Assembly (NCBI GenBank): GCA_015478945.1
Contig: JABUQX010028223.1
Coordinates: 1 to 30,000 of the forward strand
DNA length: 30,000 nucleotides
DNA from: Trachelipus rathkii
Taxonomy: Eukaryota > Arthropoda > Malacostraca > Isopoda > Trachelipodidae
Direction of reading: 5' to 3'
Part shown: positions 1 through 13,620 of the stretch, piece after piece
Layout: each line of letters begins with the position of its first letter
Numbering within the stretch: the first letter of the stretch is position 1
Program-made: the position numbers and the translations under genes
Notes under the pieces: generated by a model
The model's input: the letters and a program-made list of their open reading frames with translations, nothing else
Told to the model about the DNA's origin: nothing
Databases searched by the model: none

Positions 1-1480
1 TGTTCGGGAGAGATTATTATAATTTTTGTTGGTAATGAATACTATCAAGTAAGGAGTTTAACTGAATTGTTGGAATAATTTGCGTAGCACCTAATCTAAG
101 ACCTGGTTAGGGGCGTGTTAGGGCGAAGTGTGAGAAAATTGTACAAATTGAAAGATATGAACATACATTGAAGGAGGTTTTGTGGAGTGCTGGAAGAAAG
201 AGGTACAATTGAAGAGAATAAATGACCTAAGTTATCGATATGGCGAGGGTTTGAGAAATCCGAGTTTTGGTGTCCGTGGTGGGATAAGTGATGGTTGTCT
301 GTGTGGCGAATCCATGAAGAGAGTTGAGAAGGATTGATAGAGAGATTTGGGCAGGCATGAGATGTAGTGAAAAGGAGGGCTTGCAAAGTAAATCCGTGGA
401 ATTAAGAAGTAAGGTTTATGGGGGTGTCGTCTTTACGAGCTGCTTTGAACACTTTTTAAGTGGGCCAGATCGGGGAGTGATATGAGTTATAGTTAAATGG
501 TGAGCAGCTAAGAACAAGCTGGTCTGAAGGTGGTATTCAAGATATTTTTGGAGTGGTATACTGTTTGGATGAGAGGGAACGGACGGTGCACAGGGAAGGT
601 GTTATGTAAGGGGACACAGTTTTAGTGGAATCGGCAAGGCAGGTGGCTGTGCAATATAATAGTACTGGATGACTGACAGCGGAGCCTAAGTCTTCGAGTG
701 TGCTAACGGGGGAGGGCCAGTCTGCTACATGGGACGGCGTGGGATCGTCTGTCATCACCATCCGAACTAAGTTACCCATCTCCTATGCGCTAGTCGAGAC
801 TATGGTCTGGACATGGGGAACCGGGAGAGATCTAATGGATACAGGTTAGCGAAGACCGGAAGAAGAATGGATTGAAGTCCAGGAAAGGGAATAAACACAT
901 TTGGAGGTTTTGAGGAAATGAGGTTCAATCGTTTGTTCAGCACCATAGGGCGTGAAAGAATAGGTAGTAGCACAATCATACATTAATAGGGGGAGGCTAT
1001 GTCGCTGGGGATTGTGGAACGAGGAGAAGATATGATTGTATTTGTTTGAAAAAGGGTATGGGGAGGTATGGTTAGAAACAGCAACGATAGTTACCATGAG
1101 GGCGCAGTGGAGTGCGAGATTGCGGAGAGGTCCTGCTAAGAGACACTTGTGGGCGTCACCACATGAGGAGAGGACGACACTCGAGTTAAGTGAGGCATGC
1201 GCATCAGTAATAGTTCTGCCGGGGTACTCGTGGCGTGCCGCTCTAGGGGTGTGGGATATCTTGTGCTTCACTTCGCACCTACGCCGGCTGGAAAACGCCA
1301 GGATTCATCCTCGATTAAGAAAGGGTGTATACTAGTAAAGGAAGGGGTCCGGGCGGGCCTAAGGGGGCTAGGGCTTTCTGTTTCGAAGACTTGACGCTAC
1401 CTAATTATTATTGGGTTATACTTTTCTTGCTTTCCATGTAGCGCATTCACGGCGCATGTCACTATCTTAGTTCTATGAGC
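1..1480. other. Gene-free stretch of elevated GC, G-rich on the + strand
   Basis: No recognisable gene or repeat is seen. The + strand is visibly richer in G than in C, especially at 100-900, with many GGAG, GGGG and AGGT runs. Open frames of up to 141 codons exist (846-1271 minus, 1036-1335 plus), but they overlap on opposite strands, match no family I know and look like chance in a stretch with few AT-type stops. The stretch ends where the first TA tract begins, near 1540. Its composition differs from the AT-rich DNA that follows. Confidence 0.4.
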
Positions 1481-2804
1481 ATGAGTCAGTCTTCAAGGGA
1501 TGAGGAGGGTGGGTTGATTGATGGGATGAGGTTGATGCTATATATATATATAACTATCACTATAATACTACTCACCTATACCGATAACTTATAATAACTA
1601 TACACGTATACTAGCGGTATAATACGTAACTACTGACTATGCAATATAATACTATCAGTAAAATAGAACTCGACTGGCGGAAGACATCTCTTGCACTCGA
1701 GTGCTGACCTCGCGTGCTCAGGGCACGAACGTTAACACTTATAGAGAAACGATCTAAATTTGTTCTTGGCACAAATTTTCAAAAAAGTGGATGATACGAA
1801 AAAAAATTATTTGTTTTAAATAAAGTTTTATATAATATGGCATATATAGATGAGCGATGATAACTATAAATGGATTAGCATACTATATTTAGAACTTAAG
1901 TGAGTAAGAATATGGCGGTGAGTATAGCTTTCTTTTAGTTAATGGATAGTATTATAGCTATCATACCTACCACTAATATTGGTTAGTATTGAGCCTACTA
2001 ACACTTATATATACTGGGGAGACCAGACGGAGGCAGGAGAGGAGAGGAGAGAGAGGAACGTAGCAGCAAAGTAGTAAAACCAACGTTTGCACTGTGGAGT
2101 CGACCAACTGATCTATTTAATATCAACATACAATTTAATATCATATTATAAATATACTAATAGCTGAGAGTATATTATCATAAGTAGATTTAATATAACG
2201 AATTACATACGCAAGAGTCTATCACTACATACTAATGTATAATTATATATACGCTCCTAATATTTATATATAGGTGGTATAATATTATATATTTATCTAT
2301 GTATCTAGTGCACGAATTATATACTCTATATACTATATATATTATACTAATATATTCCATATATGATATAGTCATACTACATCATATTTGGCAATGTCAT
2401 TTTGAACGCGGATAATTACAATGCTAATTTTCGTTACTATTTGTTACAATCAATGAGAAAATTACACCTGTCCATCAAACATTAAATTCTACGAAATAGT
2501 GCCACTGAGGATTTTAAAAGTAATTAAAAAACTGGACTTTCTTCACAAAGCAAATTAGTTTAAAAAATGCACGAATAGAATGAACCATCTGAAAAATAAT
2601 TGGTCCAATGGAAACATATCTTGGTGCTGGTATATAAAGATGATTTCAATTTTAGGGTTCCGTGAGTACGGCAAACACCGATCCTGCTTGCTGTAAACTT
2701 TAGCAGACGTTATATAAAAACTCGAATGTTGTATATTTAAATTAGTAAAGTAATCGGGTCACTAAAAATATTCACAACTCTTATTCGATCCGTTTTATCA
2801 TGAT
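1481..2804. other. AT-rich DNA with imperfect TA tracts, no gene seen
   Basis: The stretch holds a short TA tract at about 1540-1554, a purine tract at about 2020-2060 made of GGAGA-like units, and scattered TA/TAT-rich sequence at 2100-2380. From 2390 to 2720 the sequence is less repetitive, but no coding potential or known element is recognised. Confidence 0.4.
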
Positions 2805-3065
2805 TTATATATAATACTCTATATATATATCTATAAATATATATATACTACCTATCTATATATATTACTATATTTATATATATAATAATTATATACTATA
2901 TATATACCTATAATATATCATATAACTATATTATACTATATATATATACTATATATTATCACTATATATTTCTATATATTATATATATAATTATTATATA
3001 CTATAATATATATATATATATAATATATAATATACTATATAATATATTATATATAATACCTATAT

Positions 3066-3101
<36 letters not shown>

Positions 3102-3128
3102 TAATATATATATATATATATAAATATA

Positions 3129-3179
<51 letters not shown>

Positions 3180-3241
3180 ATATATATATATATATATCAT
3201 AATATTATAATATATATATATATATATATATATCACTCATA
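2805..3241. repeat. Imperfect (TA)n microsatellite array, about 430 bp
   Basis: The stretch is almost entirely alternating T and A, broken by single C, TT or AA interruptions. The left half (2805-3000) is much more interrupted than the right half (3001-3235). It ends directly before a TAGGGTGCTCCAG segment that leads into the GTGCG-rich island. Noisy sequencing through a long TA array would give a similar pattern, so array length and interruptions should be read with caution. Confidence 0.9.
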
Positions 3242-3337
3242 TAACTAGGGTGCTCCAGAATGGAAACGCGTAACTTCAAACATCACGGGCACATTGATAA
3301 TGAAAATATGAACATATTACCCACACTAGGGGTTGCC

Positions 3338-3562
3338 GACGCACGCGGGTGCGGTGCGTGGCGGTGGCGTTGGTGCGCCTCATTTTGGTGCGAAGTGCGG
3401 TGCCGTCGCGCTGATCTCAAATATCAAGCGACCTGGTGCGAGGTGCGGTGTGGTGGCGGAGAAGAAAAATAAAAGTGCGGTGCGTGGTGTGGTGCGGTGA
3501 AATAACGAGTGCGGTGCGTGCGGTGCATGGTGCGGGCCTTTTGATCGCAACCACCGCACCAT
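3338..3562 (+). repeat. GTGCG-rich degenerate tandem repeat island
   Basis: I count about 14 copies of GTGCG in roughly 190 bases, mostly in the contexts GGTGCGG and AGTGCGG, set in a region that is otherwise nearly pure A and T. The strand bias is strong: the motif is almost always on the + strand until the end, where ATGGTGCGG (3527-3535) meets its perfect complement CCGCACCAT (3554-3562), giving a 9-bp hairpin with an 18-base loop. A related segment lies at 16411-16660. Open frames across it are low-complexity reads of the repeat rather than genes. The closing inverted copy could mark the end of a mobile unit, but this is inference. Confidence 0.65.
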
Positions 3563-3617
3563 TTTCCCAACAAATTTCGAAAATAATAAATTGAAAAAAA
3601 GAGCATAAAATTAAGTT

Positions 3618-4025
3618 GATATATATAAATATATACTTTGTATATATATAGTATAGCTATATTATATATTATTATATTACTATTACTATACAGTTGATTT
3701 ATACTAAATATATAGTATATATATTATATATATATATATAACCTATTTATATATTAATATCATACTAAATATATATATTATAATATAATATATATATATA
3801 TTAATATATATAATATATATGCTATACTCATAAAGCTATCTTACTTACTACATATACTACTAAAATTATATATATATATCATTTATATTATATATACTAT
3901 ATAGATAAGGCAGACTAATATATAACCGATAGTGAAAGGTGCAAGGAAATAAGCATCAATAAAGATAATAATATAATATATTAATTAATATATATTTAAT
4001 ATATTATAATAATATATACTATAAA
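3618..4025. repeat. Interrupted TA-rich array
   Basis: TA-rich sequence with frequent breaks runs through 3618-3905. A unique-looking segment at about 3906-3965 follows, and then a second TA/TTAA block to 4025. Confidence 0.75.
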
Positions 4026-4845
4026 ATTGCCCATTTCAGTAAGCGTGTATTGCTAACAGGGACTCATCAGAGGCAATATAGAAGATATAACGAAAGGCAG
4101 CGTTATTACAAAGACTGTTTTTTTTTTTTTTTGGAAGCCTAGAAAACTTACCATTAATAAGGATCATTTATGTTGTTGTGCAAAGAACAACGCTTCAGCA
4201 CGTCTGGAATAATTCAAGTGTTCTTAATTTTTGCACGGGATACTTTTTTGCGGTAGGCACTACAATCTGCAGACCATTCACAAATTATGTTGAATATTGA
4301 ATTCTACCATCAATTAAATGGTTACAATACCAATGGTAACCGACGGAGAATTCACTAGAGGAGAAAAGGATCTCATATCAATACACTCATCATACATGTA
4401 TAATAATATTCACGTTTGACTGTCGATTGAGAGATCTTGAGGATATCAATAACTATCTATCAGAAGCTTAATTCCAATGAGAGGATGAAAACAAGTGTTT
4501 GGCTGATCTACACACTGTACAGCTACACTATGGAAACAGTGTCCTTACCAAATGAAACAAACTGTTTCTTGTTTTTCTTCTCGCGCTGAAGATAGAACAG
4601 ATTTGTGCTATATCTTCTTTGACATACTTAAACCCACCGTTATCCAAAATCCTGGGTCTACAAATCTGGACGAATTTGGCAACTAATTCATTTACCTCAC
4701 TTACTATTCACGCCAAGAGTGCTATTCCCTTCCCACGTGCTTTGTCTTACGAATAGCTAGATTCCAGTTTTTAGGATTTGGGTATCTCGTGGAGGTCGTA
4801 CTAAGCTGCTTTGAACATGAGAGACCGATATGGTGTTGTACTCTA
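4026..4845. other. AT-rich DNA, no gene seen
   Basis: Nothing recognisable is present apart from a run of 15 T at 4118-4132. That tract could be the tail of a minus-strand retroposed sequence, but no body or target-site duplication is evident on either side. Confidence 0.35.
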
Positions 4846-4975
4846 ATAAATATATATATATAAACAAATAAATATAAATATACTATACTTACTACATATA
4901 TATATAGCTACTATATAACATATTATATAACTATATATATATATATACACATACACCTATACTTATAATATATAG
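4846..4975. repeat. Interrupted TA array
   Basis: The sequence is TA alternation with single C and AA interruptions. It separates two AT-rich stretches without genes. Confidence 0.75.
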
Positions 4976-7900
4976 CCTAGTAACATTTATCGACCGCTTC
5001 CTTAGCTTCCATTATTCACAAGCGTTTAGTATTCGAAATTGACTTCTTTGTATTGCTTGTTCAGTTATGTGTGTCTCTGGGTAATTGTGTAGTGTGTATC
5101 TAGTTTAATTTCAATAGAGAAGTAGTATGTGTGTTTGTAGATTATACACACATATAATATATAACAACTATATTATATTTGGATCTGTTTATTATGTGCG
5201 ATATATTTGATATAATTATTATGAGATACATTATACTGCTATGAATATATAATCATAATAGTACTAAGTATTATATATACTACTTTATATATATATATTC
5301 ATTCCTATCTTTCAGGTTTTTATATTCGAAAGTATAGGCACTATTGGCATACTTACACCATAATTAAATTAGGAAAATTAATTATCTACAAAAGTATTAT
5401 ATGCGTCAAGTTACTTTATGAGACTAGCAACTCACGTTGACTAAAATAGCCCTAAACTCCCCCTTTGTTACAGTGGTTACTCGAGAAATTATACAAATTT
5501 AATAGACGTCGGACATAATGTAGTCTATTTGTCACTCATTAAATTAGAAAGGCTTATGAAATTGAGCTAAGTTATGGAATTTCAAAGTATGGGAGGAGAA
5601 CCGATAGGTATCAGGCATCCCCTGGGAGCTCCACAAATGTTGTATACTCTGTCAACATTCGATGTTCAGGAATCATGCAGAATACCTGGTTAAATAACAG
5701 GAAGACTAGCCACATGAAATTTGTACCCCTAATTTTGAGTGAGAACCGGCAAACATCACGTAAAAGGATAATGATTACTCTCCTGTTTGACAAATGTGCA
5801 GGGTGTATCCCTTCAAAATCTTCAAACAACTGTTATCCAGTATACCAAACCTTTCACCACGCAATCTGCGTTCAGTTCCTCATCTCATTATTGAATTGGT
5901 AACTACAATCCGATGAAATTTACTGTTAAACATCAAGGATGAAACCCTTTAGCCGGAGAATGACTAACACAGGTAATAAGAATGCAGCTTTGACACGCAT
6001 TCATACAGCTCTATACCATGTAACAGCAATCATGAGGAAGAAACTCCATCACGGATGTGTAGCATTGAGACTGTGATCTTTGTCCACGATGATGTTCATA
6101 AGATGATGCCGTCTACACAAGCTACTCACAGAACAGACACAAAGAAATGAGTTTTGCTTTTGTCGTTTCTTATGGTTTTTGCAAGCTACTTCTCAGGGCC
6201 TGAGATCTTATTAGAAGAGAAAAATTACGGATGGTATAAACCCAGAGTTTTCAGTAGTTAAGATAGGCGCAGACAGGAAGAAACTCTCTGTTTTCGTGTC
6301 AACTCATTCTCTTGGGTGCTCCAGCGATAGGCATATTCGTTATTGTTCTCTGTGATTTTCAACATCTGCGTCCTCATTCGCGTCTCACATCTAATATGCA
6401 TTTGGAGACTATGAAACTATTAAACACCTAGTAGAAGTATATTCTCACGTCTCAAAGGTCAAGTGCAATACTCCATAATATAGGACAATATGCTTTATTA
6501 TTCACTAGTCTGATTTTATATAGTATAGCATTATATCTATATATCAATATACAAAGGAAACGTGCGAAGCTTTAAATAAACCATAGGGTACCTTTAGACA
6601 TGAATTTTACATATCCTGTGAAACTACAATAAACATTAATACCCACATCATCCACTTGTGAATTATATATCACGCAGTTATATTGTCTTTCTTTAACTAA
6701 TCCTTTGTCAAATACATTAATCACTTATGTTTGATGAAAATGAATTTTGATAGAATGTAAATGCTCTCTGTGTCTATGACCCAAGTGAAAGGTTGTGTCG
6801 GCGGCTCTTCTGCATCCATAACATGAGCACACAATTCTCACAGCGAAATTTTAGGAGTTGAGCAAACTGGGTAGGGGAGACAATAGATATCAAAAAATAG
6901 CTAACGGTTGAGTTGTTTTAAATTGTACCTCGGGCGAACTTGGGTCCATAATCCATTAGCGATTAGGATTTAAAGAGTCACACTTCTGGCCGGACTTCCT
7001 GATTGGCAGTGTAAGGGTTCAGAGAGCGGAAATACTGTTTGCTGAGGGACCTACATGAATACCCAATATAGAAGCTTAGGGCCTCTATGGCTGTGGAGGG
7101 GGCTTACATAAATTTCCATTCAGAAGATTTGAGTGGTGACCTTGGCGCGAAATTAGTTATGTCTTATGGGTTATAAGGATAGAGAGAGATAATTGTGTTT
7201 TAAAAACTATGCATATAATCTTGCTAACAGAAACTATGTAGGATTATGAGATAATTGGAGTCATATTCGTATAGGTAATATAGGTATTTACAATATGTCT
7301 TTAAAATCTACATACTTATTATGAGAGCTATACACATCTGGACTTCTTATCCCTCCCAAATATATATATACCGCTTTAGGCGTACAATTATGTAGAGATG
7401 ATAGCATTACGGTGTAAAGGATTATTCAAACCAGATAACATCATCTTATGTTTATTTATTGAATAAATTTTGCCTGTTTACAGTATATGTATTAGATGGA
7501 TATAATGAAAGTATACTAGCTTATGCTGATTATATTGCTGAGGGTATATACTTTTATCATAGTAGCCACAGCCATAATAAGAATGCCTATCATAGATAAG
7601 TAGAACGAAAAAAAATCATTTATTAGTAGTGAGTGCTATTGATTAAATAATACGAAATTATATCGATATATTCAACAATACTCGATATATTACTTAAGAA
7701 TATCGGATATATTACTGTTAGAATATCGATTTCGAGAAGCTCTGATAAAGACCGAAATGATTGGGATAAATTTTACCAATATATAATTATGAGGAGTTAG
7801 TGATTACTCAAAAAAATGAGGTACGTATTCGATGATTTCACTTTCTTATGTTATTTATTTCATAAAATGTTAATCTACACACTTATTATTATTAGTTAAT

Positions 7901-10520
7901 ACGAATCCCATAATTTATTCATATTAGCAACAGTTACAAAAAAATAAAATTTATTAATATAATATATTTGAGTTTTTGTGAGTACTCTCAGTGTAATTAT
8001 CAATAATGAATAACTACTATATATTCAACTCTGTATTAATGGAGTTCAATATGATATCAAATTGTTAATGTAATTATTTAGTATGGGAGAGAAGACATCT
8101 AATTTTTAATCATATCAGTAGCTACCGTGTATCTTTCAAATTTGCGTCTAGTTATTAGAGTGAATCACTCACATTTGAAGAGTATTGCTTTTTAGAGTGA
8201 GTCAATCTCTCCATTGACATATAATACTTATCTTGCAGAGTACCGATCATGTATCTACTGAAAGTTTGCGACTTTAATTCTGGCCTGTAATTTTTCTTTT
8301 AGTTCTTCCCGAGCCATTAGTCAAATGATTAAGGTGTGAATCAATTGCCTATATTTTAAGAGAATTTTCTGACTGCTGTTTGAGGATGTCACAACATTTC
8401 TATGTTGGTGCTGACGGAGTTTGTGCAGTTTCACTAAAACACAAAAAAAAATTTTCTTTATATTGGCACCATAAAGCATCTCTTCATTGAACCAAGTGAA
8501 CATCATTCACTGGAGGGCATAGGTTCCATATCCGTCAACCATTCCCATTAAATACGCCACTGGAGATATTCAACGCTGTTATGACTTAAAGTGAGAGGTT
8601 TCAGACAAGATATGGGATACACTGATCAAACTATGAAATAATCAATCAATCGGACAATGATTTACATCAGATAGAATTACAAAGAAACCTGGCTGATTGA
8701 CTATTTGACCATTCCGTGCCGAAGGAGAAAGCTAAACTTTGATGATTTGCTCCGCTTGCATTGGCCTCCTATTAATTCTGAAACTTCAGTTTTAACTCTG
8801 GTCATTATTTCTTATCAAAATAATACTAATAGTATTTTGTTTTTTGAGTAGTGTATTGAAGAGACCGATACTTTTGTTAAGCCGTACAAAGCCAAAATTC
8901 AACGTGAGAACAGAAGATCGCCACTACTATAATTTCTGTAAATTTACTATACCCATGCTTTATGATTTTTTTATTCAATCTTAGAATATTATTTGTATTT
9001 TTTGTATTATTAAGTATTTCATTGATAATCTGCTTGGTTCTTAAACTTGGAATTGGAAATCCTTTACTCATAATAACTTTCTTTCCTTTTCCTTTCTTTC
9101 GGTTCTTGTGTTTGTTGCTTGATAACGTTTCTTAACCCAGGATACTCACATTCTTCCTTGTTGAGTCGAGATTTTAAGTTACGAAATTTTGCACATGGTT
9201 GTACGTGTTTGCGATGTCATGTGGGATTAAACAATCAATCGTAAGCTCAATGCCAAACGAAATCACTGGATAACGATGTCCATTTGTCGGAAAATGTTGC
9301 ATTATCAAACTAGTTTTGATTTTCGAGCGAAATATAAGTCACAAAATTTATTTTTAGAGTATTGAAAGGGATTAATAGAAATTAATATTCTATATTAATT
9401 TTTGTTCAGAGTTCGTGAATTGGGACTCTCTAATTTTCTTTCTACTTAACTGAGTACGTGACATTAGACAAAGTTTCATTCTAATCTTAAGTTCCTCCTA
9501 ACAATGTTGCTAAAATTTTCTAAACAAGTCCCATCAGAACATTTCTATTTGCATTCCGAGCTGTTCGCCGTGCGAAATTTGCAAATAATTTTAAATTTTA
9601 ATATTGTGCGAAAGTCAATGCGAATAATAATTTTATGCTTTCTCAAGGTATCTATTAGTGATTTCCAAAATTACAGCTATCGTACAGTGCTATTACTGCA
9701 TGAAAAATGTTTGTAATTCATATTGAACAGTGAATAGTATGCTAAATTGGGGCACAAATGATAGCCACGAAAGCCCATCACACTCTTAAACAATACCAAC
9801 CGAATATTTATTATTAATATTATGATAACTTTGGGTAAAGAGAACCAAAAGAAAACTGCCAGCCGAGCTTCCGAAGTCATACTTCTTGCAAACACAGGCC
9901 GGGATGTTGCATTCTGAGCAAGCATGTCATCATTAACTCCATCACCACTAAAGGCTGAGTTAATTTTAGAGTTTGTAGTGACTATACGAATACTATCTTA
10001 GGGTTATCATTGCTATGATATATACAAATTTTGTATTACCGAATATCATTATAAATTTTAGAGTATAGTGCGGAAAAAAAACTTTAAAATAAGCAGAATG
10101 GAACACTCTGTCATCACTAATCCCTTCCAATCTGTACGATAACAGCTATTACCTGCTTCCATTTGTGTTTCAGAAGATCACCCTGTATTAGCGTTTCTTA
10201 GTGTCATATAAGTTGTAAGTCATTTTCATAGGTGTGAGGTTTAGCGTAGTATATAACTACTCTGAAGTTTGTCTCCATTATTAGACCAGATTTATAAGAG
10301 TAAAAATAATGGTCTCTTATTTAAAATTAAGGTTTGAACGTTAAAATCTGCCATTTTAGTATTTGATATAAATTTATAAAATGTTAAACGTGTAGGGATT
10401 ATTGGATATGCATGCAGTTAATCTCAGAATATTCACTAATACAAAACGTAAATTGACGTATTTAAAGCAAAACACTAGGGGTTAAACAAATCAAGAGTGT
10501 TTAAGAAAATGGTTATGACG
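4976..10520. other. Long AT-rich stretch without a recognisable gene
   Basis: I read this 5.5-kb stretch on both strands and found no protein family, RNA gene or transposon terminus that I can name. Open frames are all under about 85 codons and mutually overlapping (for example 5611-5829 minus with 5675-5902 plus, and 9504-9716 plus with 9677-9925 minus). A short degenerate tandem repeat is noted separately at 7659-7730. Short TA tracts occur near 5280-5300 and 7360. It could be decayed transposon DNA or plain intergenic sequence. Confidence 0.4.
7659..7730. repeat. Short degenerate tandem repeat built on ATATCGATAT
   Basis: About three units of 20 to 24 bases share the core TATCG(G)ATATATT followed by an AC-rich or ACTGTTAGAA spacer. 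The second and third units share CGATATATTAC followed by a purine-rich end. The copies are imperfect, so this is an old or weakly maintained minisatellite. Confidence 0.5.
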
Positions 10521-10522
10521 AA

Positions 10523-10745
10523 TATATATATATATATAATATAGTGAAGATACATAGTGAGTATAGCTACTATGAATAATTTATATCTATTATATTAGTA
10601 TCATTGATATAAAAGTACAACAGTATCTATTATATTATAACGTTATATATAATATAATATTATATAGTATGTTATATATTATATAGTATATTATATAATA
10701 TATATATATATATTTTTTAATATATATATATAATATATATATATA
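10523..10745. repeat. Imperfect TA array
   Basis: TA/TATAA alternation with interruptions. The densest part is 10640-10745. Confidence 0.8.
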
Positions 10746-11327
10746 CAGAGGCAACTCTACAACTCTTGCTAACTCGTGGCTAAGCACGAGTTCTAACATT
10801 AAGGAAACGATCAATCCTTTTACAAATACATAATCGCTACGATAAAATTATTTGCTTTTTTTGCAAAAAATTGCTCAAATAAATTAAAAATATTACGTAA
10901 TAAATATAAAAATTATGTAAAATTGAAACAAAAAGTGTAAAGATCATCGTATTACATTATTACATAATGCTATTTTTCAACCATTAAAAAAATGTCAACA
11001 AATCAGCTCTTCGTGTAGTGCATTGCACAATCCGAATAGCGAGATTGCGGTACGATGAGAATCTTCTCACTCACTATAAAAATGGTTGGTAATTGTAGCG
11101 ATTTATTTGATTAAAGTTATTCTTTTTAAAATGCTTATTATACAACCATTTCCTCATTAAAAGCATAAAATAGGGAGATTGATCTAGGGTTTCTGTATAT
11201 TTTTTTTAGGCAAGCTATTTTTTAATTTAAACGTATATAGTACTTATAAGTTAATTAAATTAGTAATATATCACATATTATGAGAAGCAGGCTTTTATAT
11301 TCTATATTGTTATAACTTTGCGTTTGG
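10746..11327. other. AT-rich DNA containing a fragment shared with 22.7 kb
   Basis: No gene is seen. The 14-mer AATCAGCTCTTCGT at 11001-11014 recurs at 22730-22743, in both cases next to a TGCA-containing motif. This suggests a fragment of a dispersed repeat, although the flanks do not align well by eye. Confidence 0.35.
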
Positions 11328-11380
11328 TTATTATTATATATATATATAGGTATAAATATTAATATATATATATATACAGG
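11328..11380. repeat. Short TA array
   Basis: Two TA tracts separated by a GGTATAAATATTA interruption. They form the left border of the following higher-GC segment. Confidence 0.75.
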
Positions 11381-13620
11381 GGGTCTTCACGAGCTTATAT
11401 TAACTATGCGGTGGTTATCCTGGAGAGGGAGCATTTTTGTGAAGTTATGAATAAGATAGGTATCAAGATAATAAGTTCGCATTATTTAATTCATTAAAAT
11501 TAGGATGGGATATGTTACGTTAGTGTCAGCTCACGCGCAATACGAAAACCGAGCACAAACATGCGCGAATGTCGAATGGAGGTATGAGAATATATTTTAT
11601 TTATTATGGCTTCTTGAAATGACCAGACTTAAAAAAATGAGGTTGCGTGGGTCTTGTCTCTCTTCCGGATATTTTGACTGTATGATAATACGGTTGCTCG
11701 TTTTCCACAGCATTGTACCGGTTTTCACAAACTCATAGTAGATGTCGTCTCTACCACGATACGATCATACATGGTGCCTACAGCAGAAGCCGAAAACGTG
11801 TTCAGAATATGCTGTGTATAATGATGGTGTAGGGACATAAATACGGATAGGGTAGATAGAGGTAAGATTTTGAGATTTCAATGCTTATATGTTAATAAAA
11901 TATCGGTATACTTGCTTAACTAATAGGAATTTATATTTACATATAGCCTAGGAGTGCATTACCCTTTTATAGATTATAATTGATCCGATTAGACCTTCTT
12001 ACATATTAAATACTTGCCATTTGGAACACTTGTTGGTTGTGACAGAAACCAACTAAACAGCTAATCATATGGGGAAGGTTTTATGTCACTTAGATTTATT
12101 TATTTTCGTGGAATAAATTTGATTAGTGAAACGTATAATAACTTCAGAGTGGTTTGTTTAGTCCAGAGCCTAAACAATTTGTAAGAGACGATGCCACGTG
12201 ACTCAAGTATGTAAAAGTTTTTTTGAAGTCTCGGGAAAGTTAGACGTAAATAACGTGAACCTGTTGGAGGGTATTAACAGTCATGCAAAATCAAGGAATG
12301 CTTGTCGAGGTGGGTGTATGCGCAGTACCAGGTTACAGAAACGTATGATCCGCATCGGCGACCGCATGCTGGCGGCACACAAGACATGGTGATAATACGG
12401 AGTTTCAGGACCGGTAGTTCAGGATTGACTACCACCCGGGTGCGAAAGTTCTACCAGCCCAATCATCAACATACGGGATAGGAGGGCCAGGTCCGTACAA
12501 GTCGACAGTAGAACTATGGGGACGGTATCTAGCTTACACCACTACCATGTAAATCCAACCTCCTCATTACGGCAGGTTTCATAGTTCGGTGTGTCTTGGG
12601 AATTGAGTCGTAGAAGGAAACGCCATGACGGACCGGATTGTATGTCGTAGAGCTGCATACAATGGTATGACATATAAGGCTACACAATTGTGCATCCGGA
12701 TGTGCCATCTGTGGGATAGGTGATCAAACAACAGCGGGTCTGGGATTTCGCGTGCTTGTCATTCGGGATTGGCCTTCTATATTTGGAATGTGACTCGGAT
12801 AGGGTGGAAAATATCTTATTGGACTCAAATGAGATTCCTCACTTTGTATCACAATAATAGGTATGTATAACAGGTGAACTCCGACATTGGCGGAAACAAA
12901 CCCCTATAACATTCACTAGTCATCACCAGATCTCATACTCAGTCAACGTTCTGGTGTGGTTATATGTCTCAAGTTAAGTAGGACTTATCGTGGTTACTTA
13001 TTCGAGGGAAATTGATTTTGACAGGCCTAGCTGTTAGTTCACCTCCCATTTTTCTGCAGACGTACTTGTGTTACCTTGTATCGCGGATCTATCCCTATCA
13101 TACTCGAGGAAGAAAATAGTAAATTACCAAACATTGAATGGGGTAGGCCTCCCAGCGACATAATTCCAGCTATATGTGAAACGACCACCTCAAGGCAAGA
13201 AGCCGTTGAGAGGAAGATGGGGATCGGAAGATCGTGGTCCATTTTCTATGCCTGTCGCTGTATCTCACTCCGACTGAACAACCACTGGACTACTTTTCTG
13301 TGGGGGTATCTCAACATACCCATTTACGAGACTAGGGTTTGAATGACCACAGTAGAATTCCTCGACCGGATGATCTTCGCCGTACAAATAACCAGACGCA
13401 GTGAGTAGAGGGGACTAACTTCCGGCTATCAATGTCATTGGGCATGCTCAATGAGAGACCTGGCGCAGAGGTGTGAGGCATTGTATTCCGGCGTAGATGG
13501 GATGCGTCTACATCGAAACAGCATTTGTAAATACTGTATGTAGCAAGGGTTGAAACGATCTCTGGAGCGTTTCTTTCTCCCTTCTGTGGAGCTATACGTG
13601 GATATGAATTCATAGCGTGT
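11381..13620. other. Higher-GC segment of nearly even base composition, no gene recognised
   Basis: Base use is close to even and CpG is common, in contrast to the AT-rich flanks. Frames of up to 93 codons occur (11505-11738, 12198-12392, 13076-13342 plus; 13039-13242 and 13332-13613 minus). They overlap on opposite strands, carry no recognisable motif, and are about what chance gives at this composition. No repeat structure is visible. It could be genuine unique DNA or poor-quality consensus sequence next to TA arrays. Confidence 0.4.

Noticed and set aside
846..1335. Overlapping opposite-strand frames of 141 and 99 codons
   Set aside because: No family motif is visible, they overlap on opposite strands, and the segment is poor in AT-type stops, so chance is sufficient.
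3247..6325. GGGTGCTCCAG words at about 3249 and 6315, reminiscent of a SINE 3' end
   Set aside because: Only about 11 bases are shared and the following sequences differ, so it is too little to call an element.
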